This document shows positions 15,515 to 23,278 of a stretch of 64,000 bases of DNA, one piece after another; the first letter of the stretch is position 1, and each line of letters begins with the position of its first letter. Below the pieces are notes generated by a model that was given only the letters and a program-made list of their open reading frames with translations, was not told the DNA's origin and searched no databases. Origin of the DNA: Bradyrhizobium sp. CB2312. Its GTDB lineage: Bacteria > Pseudomonadota > Alphaproteobacteria > Rhizobiales > Xanthobacteraceae. The position numbers and the translations under genes were made by a program. The DNA lies in contig NZ_CP121668.1 in assembly GCF_029714425.1 (NCBI RefSeq), positions 3,927,501 to 3,991,500 on the forward strand. The letters are read 5' to 3'.

Positions 15515-17362
15515 GTGATTCCGGTTCGGCTATTTGCTTTTGTGATTTTTGCGATGAGCCTTGCCTGCGGATCGGCGCATGCCGACCGGCGGGTCGCGCT
15601 CATCATCGGCAATTCCGCCTACAAGAGCGCGCCCAAGCTCGGCAATCCCGTGAACGATGCCACGCTGGTCGGCGGCATGTTCAAGAAGGCCGGCTTCGAT
15701 TCCGTCGACGTCAGGCTGGATCTCAGCGCCAGCGAGATGCGGCGCATGTTGCGCGAGTTTGCCGGCAGGACGCGCGATGCGGACATGGCGGTGATCTATT
15801 ACGCCGGTCACGGCATCGAGCTCGACGGCAACAACTATCTCATTCCGATCGACGCCACGCTGGAGACCGATGGCGACGTTCTCGACGAGACCATTCCGGT
15901 CGAGCGTGCGCTGTTCGCAGTCGAGCCGGCCAAGCAGCTGCGCTTGATCATCCTGGACGCCTGCCGCGACAACCCATTCGCGAAGACGATGAAGCGCACG
16001 CTGGCCTCGCGCGCGATCGGACGCGGCCTCGCCAAGGTCGAGCCGACCAGCCCCAACACCATGATTGCGTTCGCAGCCAAGGCGGGATCGACCGCATCGG
16101 ACGGCGATGCCAGAAACAGCCCGTTCGCCGCTGCGCTGGTCGAGCACCTGCCCAAGCCCGGACTCGATCTGCGCAAGGCCTTCGGCTTCGTGCGCGACGA
16201 CGTGCTCAAGGCGACCGGCTACAAGCAGGAGCCTTATGTCTACGGCTCGCTCGGCGGCGACGACGTGCCACTCGTCGTCAGGCCAGCGGCAACCGGTCCC
16301 CAGGCCAACCCGCAGGATGCCATTCGCAGGGACTATGAGCTCGCGCTTCAGCTTGCCACGCGTGACGCTTGGGAAGCGTTTCTGGCGGCCTACCCGGACG
16401 GGTTCTACGCCAACCTCGCCAAGGGCCAGTTGAACAAGATTGGCGCCGAAGAAACGCGCGTGGCGGCCGAGCAAAAGGCCAGGGCGGCCGAGCAGGAAAA
16501 GACAAGGCTCATTGCCGAGCGGGCTCAAAAGGCGGAGCAGGAGAAGGCGGTCGCGGCGGCCAAGGCGGCCGAGGATGCCCGGATCGCGGCTGAAAGGAAG
16601 AAGGAGATCGAGCAGGCGAAGGCCGAAGCGGCCGAACGCGAGCGCAAGGCGGCGGAGGCGGCGGCTGCGAAAGCGCTGGCCGAGAAGCAGGCGGCAGAGA
16701 AGGCCAAGGCCGAACTCGCTGCAAAGCAGGCGGCGGAGAGGGCAGAGCAGGCTGCAAAGCCGGCGGCCGACCGGCAGTTGCCCGAGGTCGAGCAAAAAGT
16801 CGCGGCGCTCTCGCCCGGGCCGACATCACAAATGTCTGCGGTCGACCTCACGAAATCCGTGCAAAGCGAATTGCGCCGCGTCGGCTGCCTTTCCGCTGCC
16901 GCCGACGGCGACTGCAACGCAACATCGCAGCGTTCGCTGACGCTCTTCAACAAATACGCCGGCACCCAGTTCGGCGTGAAGCTTGCCGGCGTCGACGCAC
17001 TCGATGCGCTGAAGGCGAAGCCGGGGCGGGTCTGCCCGCTGGTGTGCAATTTCGGCTTCAAGGCCGACGGCGATCAATGCGTGAAAATCACTTGCCGTGC
17101 CGGTTATCGCGTCGGCGACGACAACGAGTGCGAGAAGATCCAGGAGAAGAAGCCGGTCGCCACGCGCGAGGATTCGAGGAGGCGGGACGCGGACCGGAAG
17201 GCAACCGAAGCTGCGCCGTCCAAGCCGGAAGCGAGCGGGCAGATTGTCTGCAATTCGGCAGGCTGTCGTCCGGTGCAGAAAGGATGCAGGCTCGTGGCCG
17301 GGGCCACGCCCGGAAGATATAACGCCGCCGTTGGAAGCGGCAATTACGAGGTCTGTAATTGA
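15515..17362 (+). CDS. Exported caspase-family (C14) protein with coiled coil and Cys-rich C-terminus
   Basis: The 615-residue protein has a Sec signal (about 1-24, ending GSAHA). A caspase-fold peptidase domain follows (about 25-255), beginning RVALIIGNSAYK. The catalytic dyad is intact: H99 in YYAGHG and C150 in LDACRDN. An Ala/Lys/Glu-rich coiled coil covers about 306-430. The C-terminal region has paired cysteines (VCPLVCNFGF, CVKITCRAGYR, CNSAGCRPVQKGC) likely to form disulfides in the periplasm. The start is GTG, with a GGGGGAC ribosome-binding site; earlier in-frame codons would spoil the signal peptide. The target proteins are unknown. A perfect CRP-type site lies upstream. Confidence 0.88.
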   Translation: MIPVRLFAFVIFAMSLACGSAHADRRVALIIGNSAYKSAPKLGNPVNDATLVGGMFKKAGFDSVDVRLDLSASEMRRMLREFAGRTRDADMAVIYYAGHGIELDGNNYLIPIDATLETDGDVLDETIPVERALFAVEPAKQLRLIILDACRDNPFAKTMKRTLASRAIGRGLAKVEPTSPNTMIAFAAKAGSTASDGDARNSPFAAALVEHLPKPGLDLRKAFGFVRDDVLKATGYKQEPYVYGSLGGDDVPLVVRPAATGPQANPQDAIRRDYELALQLATRDAWEAFLAAYPDGFYANLAKGQLNKIGAEETRVAAEQKARAAEQEKTRLIAERAQKAEQEKAVAAAKAAEDARIAAERKKEIEQAKAEAAERERKAAEAAAAKALAEKQAAEKAKAELAAKQAAERAEQAAKPAADRQLPEVEQKVAALSPGPTSQMSAVDLTKSVQSELRRVGCLSAAADGDCNATSQRSLTLFNKYAGTQFGVKLAGVDALDALKAKPGRVCPLVCNFGFKADGDQCVKITCRAGYRVGDDNECEKIQEKKPVATREDSRRRDADRKATEAAPSKPEASGQIVCNSAGCRPVQKGCRLVAGATPGRYNAAVGSGNYEVCN

Positions 17363-17452
17363 TCGTGCGGAATCGTAGTTCGGATCAGCGGAGCGACCAT
17401 CCGCGGCCGTACTGAAATCGTGCGAGACGTGTCCCGGGCGTCGCTGCCGACT

Positions 17453-17483
17453 TCGCTCTTCGAGCTATGGCGGACAAGTCGCT
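17453..17483. repeat. 31-bp copy of a dispersed repeat
   Basis: This segment (starting TCGCTCTTCGAGCTATGG) is identical over 31 bp to 50968-50998 within the repeat at 50883-51011. A degenerate copy (GGCGGACAAGTCG) is visible at about 52010-52025. It occupies most of the gap between the caspase-like and amidohydrolase genes. Confidence 0.75.
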
Positions 17484-17519
17484 CACCCGGGCTACAAGAT
17501 TTGCAAATTGCGGCGTCAG

Positions 17520-18689
17520 CTACGCCGGCATCCGTGTCTCGATCATGCGCACCCAGAACGAGGCGCCGTGGCCGAGGATGTTGTCGTTGAAGACATAGGC
17601 CGGGTGGTGGCACTCGTTGCCGTCACCCATCCCGACCAGCACCATGGCGCCGGGACGCGCTTCCAGCATGAAGGAGAAGTCCTCGGCGCCCATCATCGGA
17701 ACGAACTTGTCGTTGACGCGCTCGGTGCCGACGATGTCGCGGGCGACGTCGGCGGCAAGGCCGGCCTCGCGCGCATGGTTCATCGTCACCGGATACATCC
17801 GCGTGTATTTCGTCTCGGCCGAGCCGCCATAGGCGCGGGCGACGCTGTCGGCGACCTCGCCGATGCGGCGCTCGACGAGATCACGGACTTCAGGATCGAG
17901 TGTGCGCACGGTGCCGGCGAGCTCGGCGACCTCCGGGATGATGTTGAAGGCGGTGCCGGCGTGGAACTGGGTGATCGAGATGACGGCCGATTTAAGCGGG
18001 TCGACATTGCGCGAGACGATCGACTGCAGCGCGCCCACGATCTGCGATCCGATCAGGACGCTGTCGACCGATTTGTGCGGGCCGGCGCCGGCATGGCCGC
18101 CCTTGCCATTGACGATGATCTGGATGTTGTCGGAGGAGGCGAGCATCGCGCCCGCCGTCGTGGCGAAATGGCCTTCGGGCAGGCCGGGCATGTTGTGCAT
18201 GCCGTAGACCTCCTCGATGTTCCAGCGCGTCATCAGGCCGTCCTCGACCATGGCCTTGCCGCCGCCACCGCCTTCCTCGGCGGGCTGGAAGATCAGAACC
18301 GCGGTGCCGTCGAAATTGCGCGTCTCGGCGAGATATTTGGCGGCGCCGAGCAGCATGGCGGTGTGGCCGTCATGGCCGCAGGCGTGCATCTTGCCGGGCA
18401 CCTTGGAGGCGTAGGGCACGCCCGAGGTTTCCATGATCGGCAGCGCGTCCATGTCGGCGCGGAGGCCGATGGTCTTGCCCGAAGCCGACTTGCGGCCACG
18501 GATCACGCCGACCACGCCGGTGCGGCCGATGCCCGTCACCACCTCGTCGCAGCCGAACTCGCGCAGCTTGTCGGCGACGATGCCGGCGGTGCGGTGGACT
18601 TCGTAGAGCAACTCCGGGTTCTCGTGGAAGTCATGGCGCCAGGCGGCCATTTCGTCGGTGAGGGCGGCAACGCGGTTGACGATGGGCAT
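17520..18689 (-). CDS. M20-family amidohydrolase (hippurate hydrolase/HipO-like)
   Basis: The 389-residue metallohydrolase cleaves N-acyl amino acids or related amides. Zinc-ligand motifs are present: MHACGHDGHTAMLLGAA, the catalytic EEGGGG (variant of EEGGxG), GMHNMPGLPEG, and the C-terminal MGAEDFSFM. A lid/dimerisation domain sits in the middle (GKGGHAGAGPHKS). There is no signal peptide, so it is cytoplasmic. Length and order fit the HipO/AmhX/IAA-amino-acid hydrolase group; indole-acetyl-amino-acid hydrolysis is one possibility, but the substrate is not determined. It is transcribed away from the TetR region. Confidence 0.92.
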   Translation of the reverse strand: MPIVNRVAALTDEMAAWRHDFHENPELLYEVHRTAGIVADKLREFGCDEVVTGIGRTGVVGVIRGRKSASGKTIGLRADMDALPIMETSGVPYASKVPGKMHACGHDGHTAMLLGAAKYLAETRNFDGTAVLIFQPAEEGGGGGKAMVEDGLMTRWNIEEVYGMHNMPGLPEGHFATTAGAMLASSDNIQIIVNGKGGHAGAGPHKSVDSVLIGSQIVGALQSIVSRNVDPLKSAVISITQFHAGTAFNIIPEVAELAGTVRTLDPEVRDLVERRIGEVADSVARAYGGSAETKYTRMYPVTMNHAREAGLAADVARDIVGTERVNDKFVPMMGAEDFSFMLEARPGAMVLVGMGDGNECHHPAYVFNDNILGHGASFWVRMIETRMPA

Positions 18690-18868
18690 GGGGGGAGTCC
18701 GTTTCTGTGGTCTTGGCGCCCGGATGAGCGAAGCGGCTTTCTACGCCCGGATTTGGCGGAGGGGGAGGGCGAAACAGACGGCGGGACGAGGTTTGCCGGG
18801 GATGGCGCTGGCGGCGGCCCGATTTGCCAGTTCCCGACCATGGCCCGGGGACGGGCCGCAAAAATTAA

Positions 18869-18915
18869 CTGTCAGTCACGGATCATTGACTGACAGATAT
18901 TGAAATCTGTTATCT
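18869..18915 (+). promoter_or_regulatory. Operator and overlapping promoter for small gene/TetR
   Basis: A perfect inverted repeat CTGTCAGTCA (18869-18878) - N8 - TGACTGACAG (18887-18896) overlaps a sigma-70-like -35 TTGACT (18886-18891) with -10 TTATCT (18910-18915), 18 bp apart. A second perfect repeat ACAGAT-N6-ATCTGT lies at 18893-18910. The TetR product of 19242-19829 is the likely ligand-responsive repressor here. The rest of the 363-bp gap 18690-19052 shows no gene. Confidence 0.6.
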
Positions 18916-19052
18916 AGACGTGTATATCCCTTCCCGGACGCCCCGATTGGGCGTCCCGTGGTCATCCCATCCCGGGGGCCCGACGTCCAAAACACCGGAC
19001 CGAGGGGCGTGATTTGGGGGTGGAGACCGCGGACGAATGGAGACTTAAGAAA

Positions 19053-19154
19053 ATGACGACCGAAATCCTCAATTTCACCGGCGCGATTGGGCATTGGCTC
19101 AATTTGCTGGTGGCGCGCCAGATCGCGGCGCAGGCTGCAAAACTGCCTCATTAA
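19053..19154 (+). CDS. 33-residue small protein upstream of TetR
   Basis: The frame reads MTTEILNFTGAIGHWLNLLV followed by ARQIAAQAAKLPH and a TAA. A central hydrophobic/aromatic helix (FTGAIGHWLNLLVA) is followed by an Ala-rich amphipathic stretch. A GGAGA ribosome-binding site lies about 8 bp ahead. It sits between the palindromic operator (18869-18896) and the TetR gene, in the same direction, so it is probably the first gene or leader of the TetR transcript. I do not recognise the family. It could be a small membrane peptide or a translated leader. Confidence 0.5.
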   Translation: MTTEILNFTGAIGHWLNLLVARQIAAQAAKLPH

Positions 19155-19241
19155 GGCGAGAGCTTTCCGAAACGACCGGCACGGGCGCTTCGGAAGCAGC
19201 CCTATCGCCGGATGAACCCTGAACGGGAACAAGGTGCTGGC

Positions 19242-19829
19242 ATGAATGAAGCCGTTGTCTTGACGCCGGAGCGGATCCTCGAAGTCACCGAGGACGTTCT
19301 GCGGCGCTACGGACTTGCCAAGGCCACCGTGGTCGACGTTGCCCGTGCGCTCGATGTGAGCCACGGCAGCGTCTATCGCCATTTCCCGAGCAAGGCCTCG
19401 CTGCGCGAGGCCGTTGCCAAACGCTGGCTCGATCGCATCGACGCTCCGCTCCTGGCGATCGCCAGGGAGCAGGGCCCTGCGCCCGACAGGCTCGACCGCT
19501 GGCTGCGCACGCTGTTCGCCGCCAAGCGTTCGCGCGTGCTCGACGATCCCGAGATGTTCGAGACCTACCTGACGCTGGCGCGCGAGGCCTGCGCGGCGGT
19601 CAAGTGCCACAAGGACACGATGATCGACCAGATCGCGGCGATCCTGACCGACGGCGTCAAGCGGGGCGAGTTTGCCGTGGACGACGTCAAGACCACGGCG
19701 CGCGCGCTGTTCGATGCGACCTGCCGCTTCCACCATCCGGCCCATGCCGACGAGTGGAAGGATGCGGAGCTGCCTGCGCGCGTTGATGCGACGCTGGCAC
19801 TGGTGCTGCGCGGGTTGAAGGCCTGCTAG
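19242..19829 (+). CDS. TetR-family transcriptional regulator
   Basis: The 195-residue repressor-type protein has an N-terminal helix-turn-helix (about 10-56: VTEDVLRRYGLAKATVVDVARALDVSHGSVYRHFPSKASL) and an all-helical ligand-binding domain. The VSHGSVYRHFPSKASL recognition helix is typical. The ligand is unknown. It follows the 33-codon gene by 87 bp and is probably autoregulated through the palindrome at 18869-18896. A start at 19212 is also possible, but 19242 (MNEAVVLTPERIL) gives the normal distance to the HTH. It converges on 19846-20151. Confidence 0.9.
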   Translation: MNEAVVLTPERILEVTEDVLRRYGLAKATVVDVARALDVSHGSVYRHFPSKASLREAVAKRWLDRIDAPLLAIAREQGPAPDRLDRWLRTLFAAKRSRVLDDPEMFETYLTLAREACAAVKCHKDTMIDQIAAILTDGVKRGEFAVDDVKTTARALFDATCRFHHPAHADEWKDAELPARVDATLALVLRGLKAC

Positions 19830-19845
19830 ACCGCGACCGCCTGAC

Positions 19846-20151
19846 TTACCCTCTCGCCTTGTGAAGAAGCGCGCTCTCCCGAACGGCGGGCGAGGCAGTC
19901 GCGTGCCTGCGCGGGTGCATCCCGCCGTTGGCTGATGGCACGACCGGCGGGCTCTCCGGATATGCATTGACCGCGATCTCGACGGCATCCTTTGATCGCT
20001 TTCGAAGGCGGTAGAATGTCAGCTCCTGCTCGAGCATGGGGCAGCGGAAGTGAACGACGGCCGTATCGGGCAGGCGGCAAAGTTCGTCGATGAGCTCGCC
20101 TACAGTGATGATCGGGGGATGGTCGATTGCCTTGTGATGAGCCTTGCGCAT
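19846..20151 (-). CDS. Hypothetical protein, 101 residues
   Basis: I do not recognise this family. The N-terminal half (IITVGELIDELCRLPDTAVVHFRCPM...) looks like a compact alpha/beta domain in which GELIDELCRLPDTAVV resembles segments of small proteins that bind or modify other proteins. The C-terminal 35 residues are low-complexity and Pro/Ala-rich. There is no signal peptide. It lies tail-to-tail with TetR and upstream of the NarL-type regulator on the same strand, 111 bp apart. Codon use fits the neighbourhood, so it is probably real. Confidence 0.55.
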   Translation of the reverse strand: MRKAHHKAIDHPPIITVGELIDELCRLPDTAVVHFRCPMLEQELTFYRLRKRSKDAVEIAVNAYPESPPVVPSANGGMHPRRHATASPAVRESALLHKARG

Positions 20152-20262
20152 GGCGATTTACTCCTCCACTCCACTACTAACCGGAGCTGGATGGCCTCCG
20201 TTCCATCCCGCTGGGCAGATTCAAGATCGCCAAGCGATGTGAGGAAAGCGGCAGCCCCGCTG

Positions 20263-20913
20263 CTAGATTTTCGTCAGCCCGCAACTCGCCGCCAGCCGCA
20301 CGAGCTGGGCATCCGTCCGTGCGCCCGTCTTGGTCTTGATCAGATAGTGATAGTTCTGGACCGTCTTCACACTGAGATTGAGATGCGCCGCGATCTGCTC
20401 TGTCGTGGCGCCGCCGGCAAACTGGCGCAGGATCTCGATCTCGCGCTCGCCCAGCTGGTCCAGCGCCGAGCCTGACGACAGGCTGTCCTCGGCGAGGATG
20501 TGCGCGATGTCGTCGCTCATGGCGCGCTCGCCGCGGGCGACGCTGCGGATCGCGGTGACGACGGCGGACGGCTCGCTGCTCTTGGTGACGAAGCCGCTCG
20601 CGCCGGCGGCAAAGGCGGCTTTCACCAGCACCGCCTCGTTATGCATGGTGAAAACGAGGATGCGCGCGCGCGGATTGCGGGCGCGGATGTTGCGGATCGC
20701 TTCGAGCCCGCTCGCGCCTGGCATCCAGATGTCGAGCACGACGACGTCAGGGTCGTGCGCCTTGAAGGCGCCGTAAGCATCCGCGGCGTTGTCGGCCTCC
20801 GCCACGACAACCAGATCGCCCTGGCTTTCCAGGACACGGCGGTAGCCTTGCCGCACGATCGGATGATCATCCACCAGCAAAACCGAGATGCCTGTTGCCG
20901 CGACCTCGTTCAT
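20263..20913 (-). CDS. NarL/UhpA-type response regulator
   Basis: The 216-residue protein has an N-terminal receiver (about 9-125) with acidic D15/D16, phosphoacceptor D61 (VLDIWMPG), T89 and K111. A LuxR-type helix-turn-helix follows (about 150-210: LGEREIEILRQFAGGATTEQIAAHLNLSVKTVQNYHYLIK). It is therefore a DNA-binding two-component regulator. It lies 7 bp downstream of its cognate kinase gene (20921-22291), clearly in one operon. The ATG at 20913 is chosen because it starts the receiver immediately. The regulated genes are unknown; the divergent membrane operon at 22493 is a candidate. Confidence 0.93.
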   Translation of the reverse strand: MNEVAATGISVLLVDDHPIVRQGYRRVLESQGDLVVVAEADNAADAYGAFKAHDPDVVVLDIWMPGASGLEAIRNIRARNPRARILVFTMHNEAVLVKAAFAAGASGFVTKSSEPSAVVTAIRSVARGERAMSDDIAHILAEDSLSSGSALDQLGEREIEILRQFAGGATTEQIAAHLNLSVKTVQNYHYLIKTKTGARTDAQLVRLAASCGLTKI

Positions 20914-20920
20914 GCCTTCC

Positions 20921-22291
20921 TCATGCGGCGAGCGGAATGGTGGCGGCGACGCTGAGGCCGCCGCGCGCAGGCAGGATCGACAGCGATCCGCCGGCGGCCG
21001 TGACGCGCTCGCGGATGCCGGTGAGGCCGAAGCCGGCCGACTGCGCGACCCGTTCCGCATCGCCGCCGCCGTCGTCCTCTACCCTGATCAGCAGTGCATC
21101 GTCCTCGCCCGCGCGCCGCTCGACACGCAAGGAGATCTCGCGCGCGGAGCTGTGACGCAGCGCGTTGGTCAGGCATTCCTGGGCGACGCGATAGGCGGTG
21201 GTGGCGGCCGGGCCGCTGATGTCGGTGAGATCGCCTTTGACGTCGAGCTGGATCGTTGGCCGCGCCGCGCTTTGCGAGCGCCAGCTGTCGACGAGATTGA
21301 CGAGGCTCGCCTCAAGCCCCAGCTCCTCGGGCAGGGGATTGCGCAACCGCTTCAAGGCATCGCGCAATGATGCCATCAGATGATGGGTGGCCTGCGAGAT
21401 CATGCGCGCGTCCTGCGCGATGCTGTTGTCCTTGCGGTCCCTCGCGCCGGCTGTCTCGATGGTGTTGGCGAAGGCGAGGATCGCCGACAGGTTCTGCCCG
21501 AACTCGTCATGCAGCTCGCGGGCAAGCGCCCGGCGCTCGTCGTCGCGGATTTCGATCAGTCGCCGCGTCAGCGCCGCGCGCTGTTCGGTGGCCTCCTCCA
21601 GCCGGCCGCCGAGTTCGCCGACGGCGTTGCCGATCATCGCCAGCTCCATCGAGCGGAAGCGCGGCAGCCTGGTACGATATTGGCCGCGTGCCATGCGCTG
21701 GAGCGCGGTGACGATCGCGCGCGCTGGCGCCAACGCATGCGCGATCGCAAGCGAGGCCAGGATCGCGATCGCCGCCGCCATCAGAAGCGCGACGTCGATC
21801 ACGTTGAGGATGTACTCCCAGGCGAGCGAGATCGCGGCTGCTGCATCCGGCGTTGCGACGACCGTTCCGGCCGACGCGGCGCGGGGGCTGACCGGCCGCA
21901 CCACCTCGGCATGGCTGCCGAGGAAGGTCGGCACGATCGAGGCGAACCAGCGCGGCGGCGTCTTGCCGATGCCCTGGCTCTGGCCGCAAAGCGGCTTTTC
22001 GAATGCGATGGCCGGCTGGAACTCGACGCAGACACCGGGCGAGATCAGCTTCATCATCTCCAGCGTGCGCCACTCGGGAACCGGCAGGAGCTGCTCGCGC
22101 GTTCTGCTGCTTCGCAGCAAGAACTCGTGCCAATACAGTGCCTGAAGCGCCTGCGCGACCCGCTGGGCGGACGCCGCGGTCGCCCGGTCGACGCTGCGAT
22201 AGGCATCGAACGTGGCCCACACGGTCGCTGCTCCCAGGCACAGCACCACGATGAGAAGCAGACGGGCGACAAGCTGAAGCACGAGGCGCAT
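20921..22291 (-). CDS. HisKA_3-type sensor histidine kinase (UhpB/NarX-like)
   Basis: The 456-residue membrane kinase has TM1 (about 8-27), a periplasmic sensor region (about 28-155, with two cysteines C88 and C102 that could pair), TM2 (about 160-185) and HAMP (about 186-238). The HisKA_3 domain carries phosphoacceptor H261 in LARELHDEFGQNLSAIL, and the ATPase domain is at about 355-455 (DDGGGDAERVAQSAGFGLTGIRERV). It pairs with the regulator at 20263-20913. The start at 22291 (MRLVLQLVARLLLIV) places TM1 at the N-terminus; a 317-codon upstream extension in frame is not credible. It is divergent from the channel operon at 22493. Confidence 0.92.
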   Translation of the reverse strand: MRLVLQLVARLLLIVVLCLGAATVWATFDAYRSVDRATAASAQRVAQALQALYWHEFLLRSSRTREQLLPVPEWRTLEMMKLISPGVCVEFQPAIAFEKPLCGQSQGIGKTPPRWFASIVPTFLGSHAEVVRPVSPRAASAGTVVATPDAAAAISLAWEYILNVIDVALLMAAAIAILASLAIAHALAPARAIVTALQRMARGQYRTRLPRFRSMELAMIGNAVGELGGRLEEATEQRAALTRRLIEIRDDERRALARELHDEFGQNLSAILAFANTIETAGARDRKDNSIAQDARMISQATHHLMASLRDALKRLRNPLPEELGLEASLVNLVDSWRSQSAARPTIQLDVKGDLTDISGPAATTAYRVAQECLTNALRHSSAREISLRVERRAGEDDALLIRVEDDGGGDAERVAQSAGFGLTGIRERVTAAGGSLSILPARGGLSVAATIPLAA

Positions 22292-22492
22292 GCGATCATC
22301 CCCGACGTTTGATAAGCTCAGCCTAACAATGCAGCCGGTCCTTGCCAATTGCGGGGTTTGGACCGGATCACAGCTCGGGCAAATTTCCCAATCCGGATTG
22401 GGCATGGCTCTTTGGACGGGGCGCGGTGGCTTTGATCTAATGGCCGAGGAATCGTTGCAGGCCAGTGCTTGCAAGGTGAGGAGCAGTGCAGC

Positions 22493-23278
22493 ATGAGCTC
22501 GATGACGATTGGACCAATTGCAGGGTCTGCTGCCGACCCGTCCGAGCGCAGCGCGCTGCTGTTCTGGATGATCTTCACCGGGCTTTCGGTCTTCGCCGTC
22601 GTGCTGCTGTGGCGGTTCGGCCTGATCCATCTGATGCTGACCTCGGATCGCACCTACATTTCCAGCGTCATCGCGGTGCTCTATGTCCTGACCTGCGGCC
22701 ATTGCTTCCTGCGCACACGGGCGATCGCCCGGGAGGGCGCGGCGGCGCGGCGCTGCCGGGCGGCGCTCGCTGCGCCCGACGGCGGCAAGCTGCTCGATGC
22801 GCGCGCGGCGGCGCTGCCACGCGGGCTGGTGCGCGATCACATCGAGAGCCTGGTCACCAAGGCCGCGGCACAGGACTACCGGCCGGTCGACCAGACGCTG
22901 TTGCTGCGGACGCTCGCCGATCGGCTGCGCGGCTCCAACGGCTTCGGCGCCTTCGTCTCGGACACGCTGATGAAGCTCGGCCTGCTCGGCACCATCATCG
23001 GCTTCATCATCATGCTCGCGCCGATCGCGGGACTGGACGCCGCAGACAAGGTCGCGATGCGCTCCTCCATGGGATTGATGAGCGACGGCATGGCGGTCGC
23101 GATGTACACGACGCTCGCCGGCCTTGTCGGCTCGATCCTGGTCCGCATCCAGTATTACATGCTGGATGCCGCGACCCAGCGGGTGTTCTCGGATGCGGTG
23201 GTGCTGACTGAGACCTATGTGACGCCGGTCCTCGAGCGCCAAGGCGCTGGAATCAAAGGCGCTGGAACCTCGTCATGA
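22493..23278 (+). CDS. MotA/TolQ/ExbB-like proton channel protein
   Basis: The 261-residue membrane protein has two N-terminal helices (about 24-45 and 55-72) and two C-terminal ones. The conserved family block spans LMKLGLLGTIIGFIIMLAPIAGLDAADKVAMRSSMGLMSDGMAVAMYTTLAGLVGS (about 160-215). The LLGTIIG and GMAVAMYTTLAGL elements are the pore-lining signatures of MotA/TolQ/ExbB stators. It begins a run of co-directional, overlapping genes (ATGA overlap with the next). Family knowledge says such proteins form pentamers around a dimeric single-helix partner and convert proton flow into rotation; the next gene has the right topology. The start at 22493 has an AGGTGAGGAG ribosome-binding site. Confidence 0.85.
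   Translation: MSSMTIGPIAGSAADPSERSALLFWMIFTGLSVFAVVLLWRFGLIHLMLTSDRTYISSVIAVLYVLTCGHCFLRTRAIAREGAAARRCRAALAAPDGGKLLDARAAALPRGLVRDHIESLVTKAAAQDYRPVDQTLLLRTLADRLRGSNGFGAFVSDTLMKLGLLGTIIGFIIMLAPIAGLDAADKVAMRSSMGLMSDGMAVAMYTTLAGLVGSILVRIQYYMLDAATQRVFSDAVVLTETYVTPVLERQGAGIKGAGTSS

Noticed and set aside
15530..16795. 421-codon minus-strand frame over the caspase-like gene
   Set aside because: It is the complement of the peptidase and coiled-coil regions; the Leu/Arg-rich translation mirrors the Ala/Lys/Glu-rich coiled coil.
17508..18893. 461-codon plus-strand frame over the M20 hydrolase
   Set aside because: The minus strand encodes a complete amidohydrolase with zinc motifs; the plus frame has none.
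20921..23242. 773-codon version of the HisKA_3 kinase
   Set aside because: The first 317 codons run antisense to the MotA/TolQ-like gene; the kinase starts naturally at 22291 with its first transmembrane helix.
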